NCBI GenBank assembly: GCA_019751475.1
Contig: JAIENH010000320.1
Location: forward strand, 1 to 14,811
Direction: 5' to 3'
Source of the DNA: Cyclobacteriaceae bacterium
GTDB lineage: Bacteria > Bacteroidota > Bacteroidia > Cytophagales > Cyclobacteriaceae
DNA length: 14,811 nt
The notes beneath the pieces are model-generated. The model saw only the letters and a list, made by a program, of their open reading frames with translations. It made no database searches and was not told the origin of the DNA. Below are positions 12,977-14,811 of the stretch, in pieces; the stretch's first letter is position 1, and each line of letters starts with the position of its first letter. A program made the translations under genes and the position numbers.

Positions 12977-13921
12977 ATGAGATTTGTCACGGCTGAAGAG
13001 ATCGAACGCAACCTGGATTTTAAGGTGTTGGTACCCGCCTTGCAAAAAGCCTTTGCTGACGATACGATCACTACCCCCGACCGCCTGCATTTGTCCGTAC
13101 CCAATCCGGAAGAAAAAATTGACTCCACCCTGCTACTGATGCCCGCCTGGAAGGCAGGCGAAGACCTGGGCGTGAAACTAGTCATGGTATCACCCAACAA
13201 CGGGGCGTACGGTCTTCCTTCCATCCACGGCACCTACATCCTGATGAATGCTCGCTTTGGCACCGTACGCTTGGCACTGGATGCTAAAATGCTTACCGCG
13301 ATACGCACCGCGGCCACATCTGCGTTGGCGTCCACGTATCTCTCCCGACCAGATAGCATATCTATGTTAATGATTGGCACGGGTGCGCTGGCACCACACT
13401 TGATTAAAGCCCATGCTTCCGTGAGAAATCTCAACCAAATCATCCTTTGGGGTCGTAATCAGGAAAAAGCGAAGCAACTCGCACACACATTGCAACAAGA
13501 TGGCTTTCCCATAGAGGCTATAACGTCCCTTGAGAAAATCGTTGGTAAAGCAGACATCATCAGTTGTGCTACACTCAGTGAACTGCCGTTGATTCATGGA
13601 AAGTTATTGAGAGCAGGTCAGCATGTAGACCTCGTGGGCTCCTACCGCCCGTCTATGCGGGAAGCAGATGATGATGTGATGAGGCGTGCCTCTCTTTACA
13701 TCGATCACGCTGGAGCCCTTCATGAATGTGGCGACCTGGCCATCCCACTTGCACAAGGCACGATAAAGAAAGGAGATATCAAGGGTTCACTTTTTGACTT
13801 GTGCAGTGGACGGACAACCGGGAGAAAGTCACCTGAAGACATCACGTGCTTTAAGTCGGTAGGTTTGGCGCTGGAAGATTTAGTAGCCGCCCGATTGGTG
13901 GCCGATGCACTGGACGGTTAG
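12977..13921 (+). CDS. Ornithine cyclodeaminase/mu-crystallin family enzyme
   Basis: A 314-residue NAD(P)-dependent enzyme of the family that includes ornithine cyclodeaminase, alanine dehydrogenase (archaeal type), Delta1-pyrroline-2-carboxylate reductase and ketimine reductase. Markers: active-site Lys67 in G-V-K-L-V; L-T-A-I-R-T-A-A-T-S-A-L-A (106-118) with substrate-binding Arg110; the Rossmann motif M-L-M-I-G-T-G-A-L-A (130-139); H-V-D-L-V-G-S-Y-R-P-S-M-R-E-A-D-D (216-232), typical of this family; and the C-terminal K-S-V-G-L-A-L-E-D-L-V-A-A (293-305). The exact substrate cannot be read from sequence; a ketimine or pyrroline reductase is at least as likely as cyclodeaminase. The divergent neighbour is an imine-processing RidA-family protein, which fits chemistry through imine intermediates. 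Confidence 0.88.
   Translation: MRFVTAEEIERNLDFKVLVPALQKAFADDTITTPDRLHLSVPNPEEKIDSTLLLMPAWKAGEDLGVKLVMVSPNNGAYGLPSIHGTYILMNARFGTVRLALDAKMLTAIRTAATSALASTYLSRPDSISMLMIGTGALAPHLIKAHASVRNLNQIILWGRNQEKAKQLAHTLQQDGFPIEAITSLEKIVGKADIISCATLSELPLIHGKLLRAGQHVDLVGSYRPSMREADDDVMRRASLYIDHAGALHECGDLAIPLAQGTIKKGDIKGSLFDLCSGRTTGRKSPEDITCFKSVGLALEDLVAARLVADALDG
13144..13160. repeat. Small GC-rich palindrome inside the cyclodeaminase-family gene
   Basis: CGCCTG (13144-13149) and CAGGCG (13155-13160) flank GAAGG. The palindrome encodes Ala-Trp-Lys-Ala-Gly in frame. It may be chance, or an in-frame copy of a dispersed palindromic element. Confidence 0.3.
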
Positions 13922-13927
13922 TGAAAT

Positions 13928-14725
13928 CTATTCTACCGCAAACACCAGGCTCGCCCACAGGCTCTGATAATCAGCTCCTTCTTTGTCTGCTTTTATCATT
14001 CGCACAGAACTCACCATCCACGGGCCGGAGTTGCTAATGGGAAACTTAACCGTGCCATCACTCTCCGTGTAGATGTCTTGCAGAAAATTACGGTTCCCCG
14101 CCCTTCCCCAAACTTTTACCAACGCCCCGGGCGCTGGTCTACCTTCCCACAACACACGGCACTCCAAATAGTCGCCTGACTTAAGTGTGTATGGATTGAC
14201 CATGGGGATAATCTCGTAGCGAAAGCCAAGTCGCTTGCGATAAGTTTCATCTGTTTTATCGCCTGCCTGTACCAATAACTTAGCGTAGCGCTTATAATAT
14301 TCATGGGCAGTTTGCTCCAGTTTATTCTCGCGTGTGCGCTCGTCAAGAATATTATCAATGCCATCTTCTTTGAGATACTCGTTAAACTTCTTGCCTTCCA
14401 ATTCAATGAAAGCAAAATTGCTCTCCACGCCCACCAGGTGGGTTCCTTCTTTATCAAACTTGTACCCTAGATTGTTGCCTTCGGTTGGCTTCACATCTTT
14501 CATAACATTTTTGACAATGCTGCCCGCATGAACTTCCGCCTTCTCCACTTTGTGTCGCTTCATATCCCAAAAGGTGCCTGTGAAATTCTCGCCCACCATA
14601 AAATCGATCTTCATTTCTTCTCCAACCTTAAACCGGAACTTCTTCGGCTGCAGCCAAAACTCGTGGGACTGGGCAAGTCCGGCCACCAGTAACAAGACGA
14701 TAAGAACAGCAATTCTTCGTTTCAT
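13928..14725 (-). CDS. DUF4198 family periplasmic protein
   Basis: A 265-residue protein with a clear signal peptide (residues 1-20, KRR then a Leu/Val-rich core, ending A-Q-S). The predicted mature protein begins HEFWLQPKKFRFKVGEEM, the hallmark of the DUF4198 family, whose members are annotated as periplasmic components related to nickel/cobalt uptake. The N-terminal part is beta-rich. The C-terminal part (about 190-265) has a carboxypeptidase-regulatory/Ig-like pattern: L-E-C-R-V-L-W-E-G-R-P-A-P-G-A-L-V-K-V, then T-E-S-D-G-T-V-K-F-P-I and G-P-W-M-V. Cleavage after Ser20 would expose His21 as the mature N-terminus, which could help bind a metal. No transporter gene is next to it here. It has an exact -7 element close upstream. 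Confidence 0.85.
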   Translation of the reverse strand: MKRRIAVLIVLLLVAGLAQSHEFWLQPKKFRFKVGEEMKIDFMVGENFTGTFWDMKRHKVEKAEVHAGSIVKNVMKDVKPTEGNNLGYKFDKEGTHLVGVESNFAFIELEGKKFNEYLKEDGIDNILDERTRENKLEQTAHEYYKRYAKLLVQAGDKTDETYRKRLGFRYEIIPMVNPYTLKSGDYLECRVLWEGRPAPGALVKVWGRAGNRNFLQDIYTESDGTVKFPISNSGPWMVSSVRMIKADKEGADYQSLWASLVFAVE

Positions 14726-14740
14726 ACTTAATTCCTGGAC

Positions 14741-14811
14741 TTACGCAAAATTAAAGGAGAGTTGATGCGGGGATTTTAACTCATCTAATTTATTCCAGGC
14801 TGACTTGATGG
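14741..14811 (-). CDS. C-terminal end of a minus-strand gene (partial)
   Basis: Reading the minus strand from the window edge, 23 codons are open and end with TAA at 14741-14743: IKSAWNKLDELKSPHQLSFN, then F-A. The stretch is plausible protein with an amphipathic helix, and ends 15 bases before the DUF4198 start. It is too short to assign a family. It could be chance, but the strand and spacing fit a preceding gene. Confidence 0.4.
   Translation of the reverse strand, partial: IKSAWNKLDELKSPHQLSFNFA
14746..14753 (-). promoter_or_regulatory. Candidate -7 element for the DUF4198 gene
   Basis: On the minus strand this reads TAATTTTG, an exact TAnnTTTG match, 20 bases before the DUF4198 ATG. 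It lies inside the last codons of the partial upstream gene, so the DUF4198 gene may have its own promoter there. Confidence 0.4.

Overview
The window reads as chromosomal DNA of a member of the Bacteroidota, most likely Cytophagales-like. The basis is indirect: several starts lack a Shine-Dalgarno sequence and have A-rich leaders, there are at least four exact matches to the Bacteroidetes -7 promoter element TAnnTTTG close upstream of genes, and the families (DUF1003, DUF4442, DUF4198, TerB-like, methylmalonyl-CoA epimerase, small lipoproteins) fit that phylum. I see no tRNA, rRNA, CRISPR array, transposase or phage gene. No stretch longer than about 250 bases is without a gene or a gene remnant.

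Left block (1-6475, all on +): the last codons of an RND-type efflux pump overlap the start region of a TolC/NodT-type outer-membrane lipoprotein, which is the end of a tripartite efflux operon. Then come a DUF1003 membrane protein, a membrane-anchored TPR protein, a full-length ABC exporter (fused membrane and ATPase domains, with an unusual Q-loop), and a secreted protein with a duplicated helical N-terminal half and a Tyr/Trp/Pro-, Asn-, His- and Gly/Arg-rich tail. The three gaps after the DUF1003, TPR and ABC genes each hold one or more palindromes, different in sequence from gap to gap. The one after the ABC exporter looks like a terminator.

Middle block (6476-8930): a broken gene remnant (58 open codons, no start, a stop immediately upstream) is followed by a minus-strand pair (TerB-like, DUF4442 hotdog). 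Divergent from that pair is an acyl-carrier-protein phosphodiesterase (AcpH family), whose 3' end overlaps a convergent ankyrin-repeat protein.

Right block (8934-14811) is compact housekeeping metabolism on alternating strands: a conserved-looking unknown protein, ThiL (last step of thiamine diphosphate synthesis), a 53-residue lipoprotein, methylmalonyl-CoA epimerase, an unknown 140-residue protein upstream of an A-type Fe-S carrier, a Uma2/DUF820 protein, a RidA-family protein resembling 2-aminomuconate deaminases, a divergent ornithine cyclodeaminase/mu-crystallin-family enzyme, a DUF4198 periplasmic protein, and the C-terminal end of one more minus-strand gene. Convergent neighbours overlap at their 3' ends three times (16, 17 and 4 bases).

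I did not find a convincing new multi-gene system. The best leads are the palindromes, the frameshifted remnant, the Q-loop substitution in the ABC exporter, the duplicated low-complexity secreted protein, and the RidA/cyclodeaminase divergent pair.
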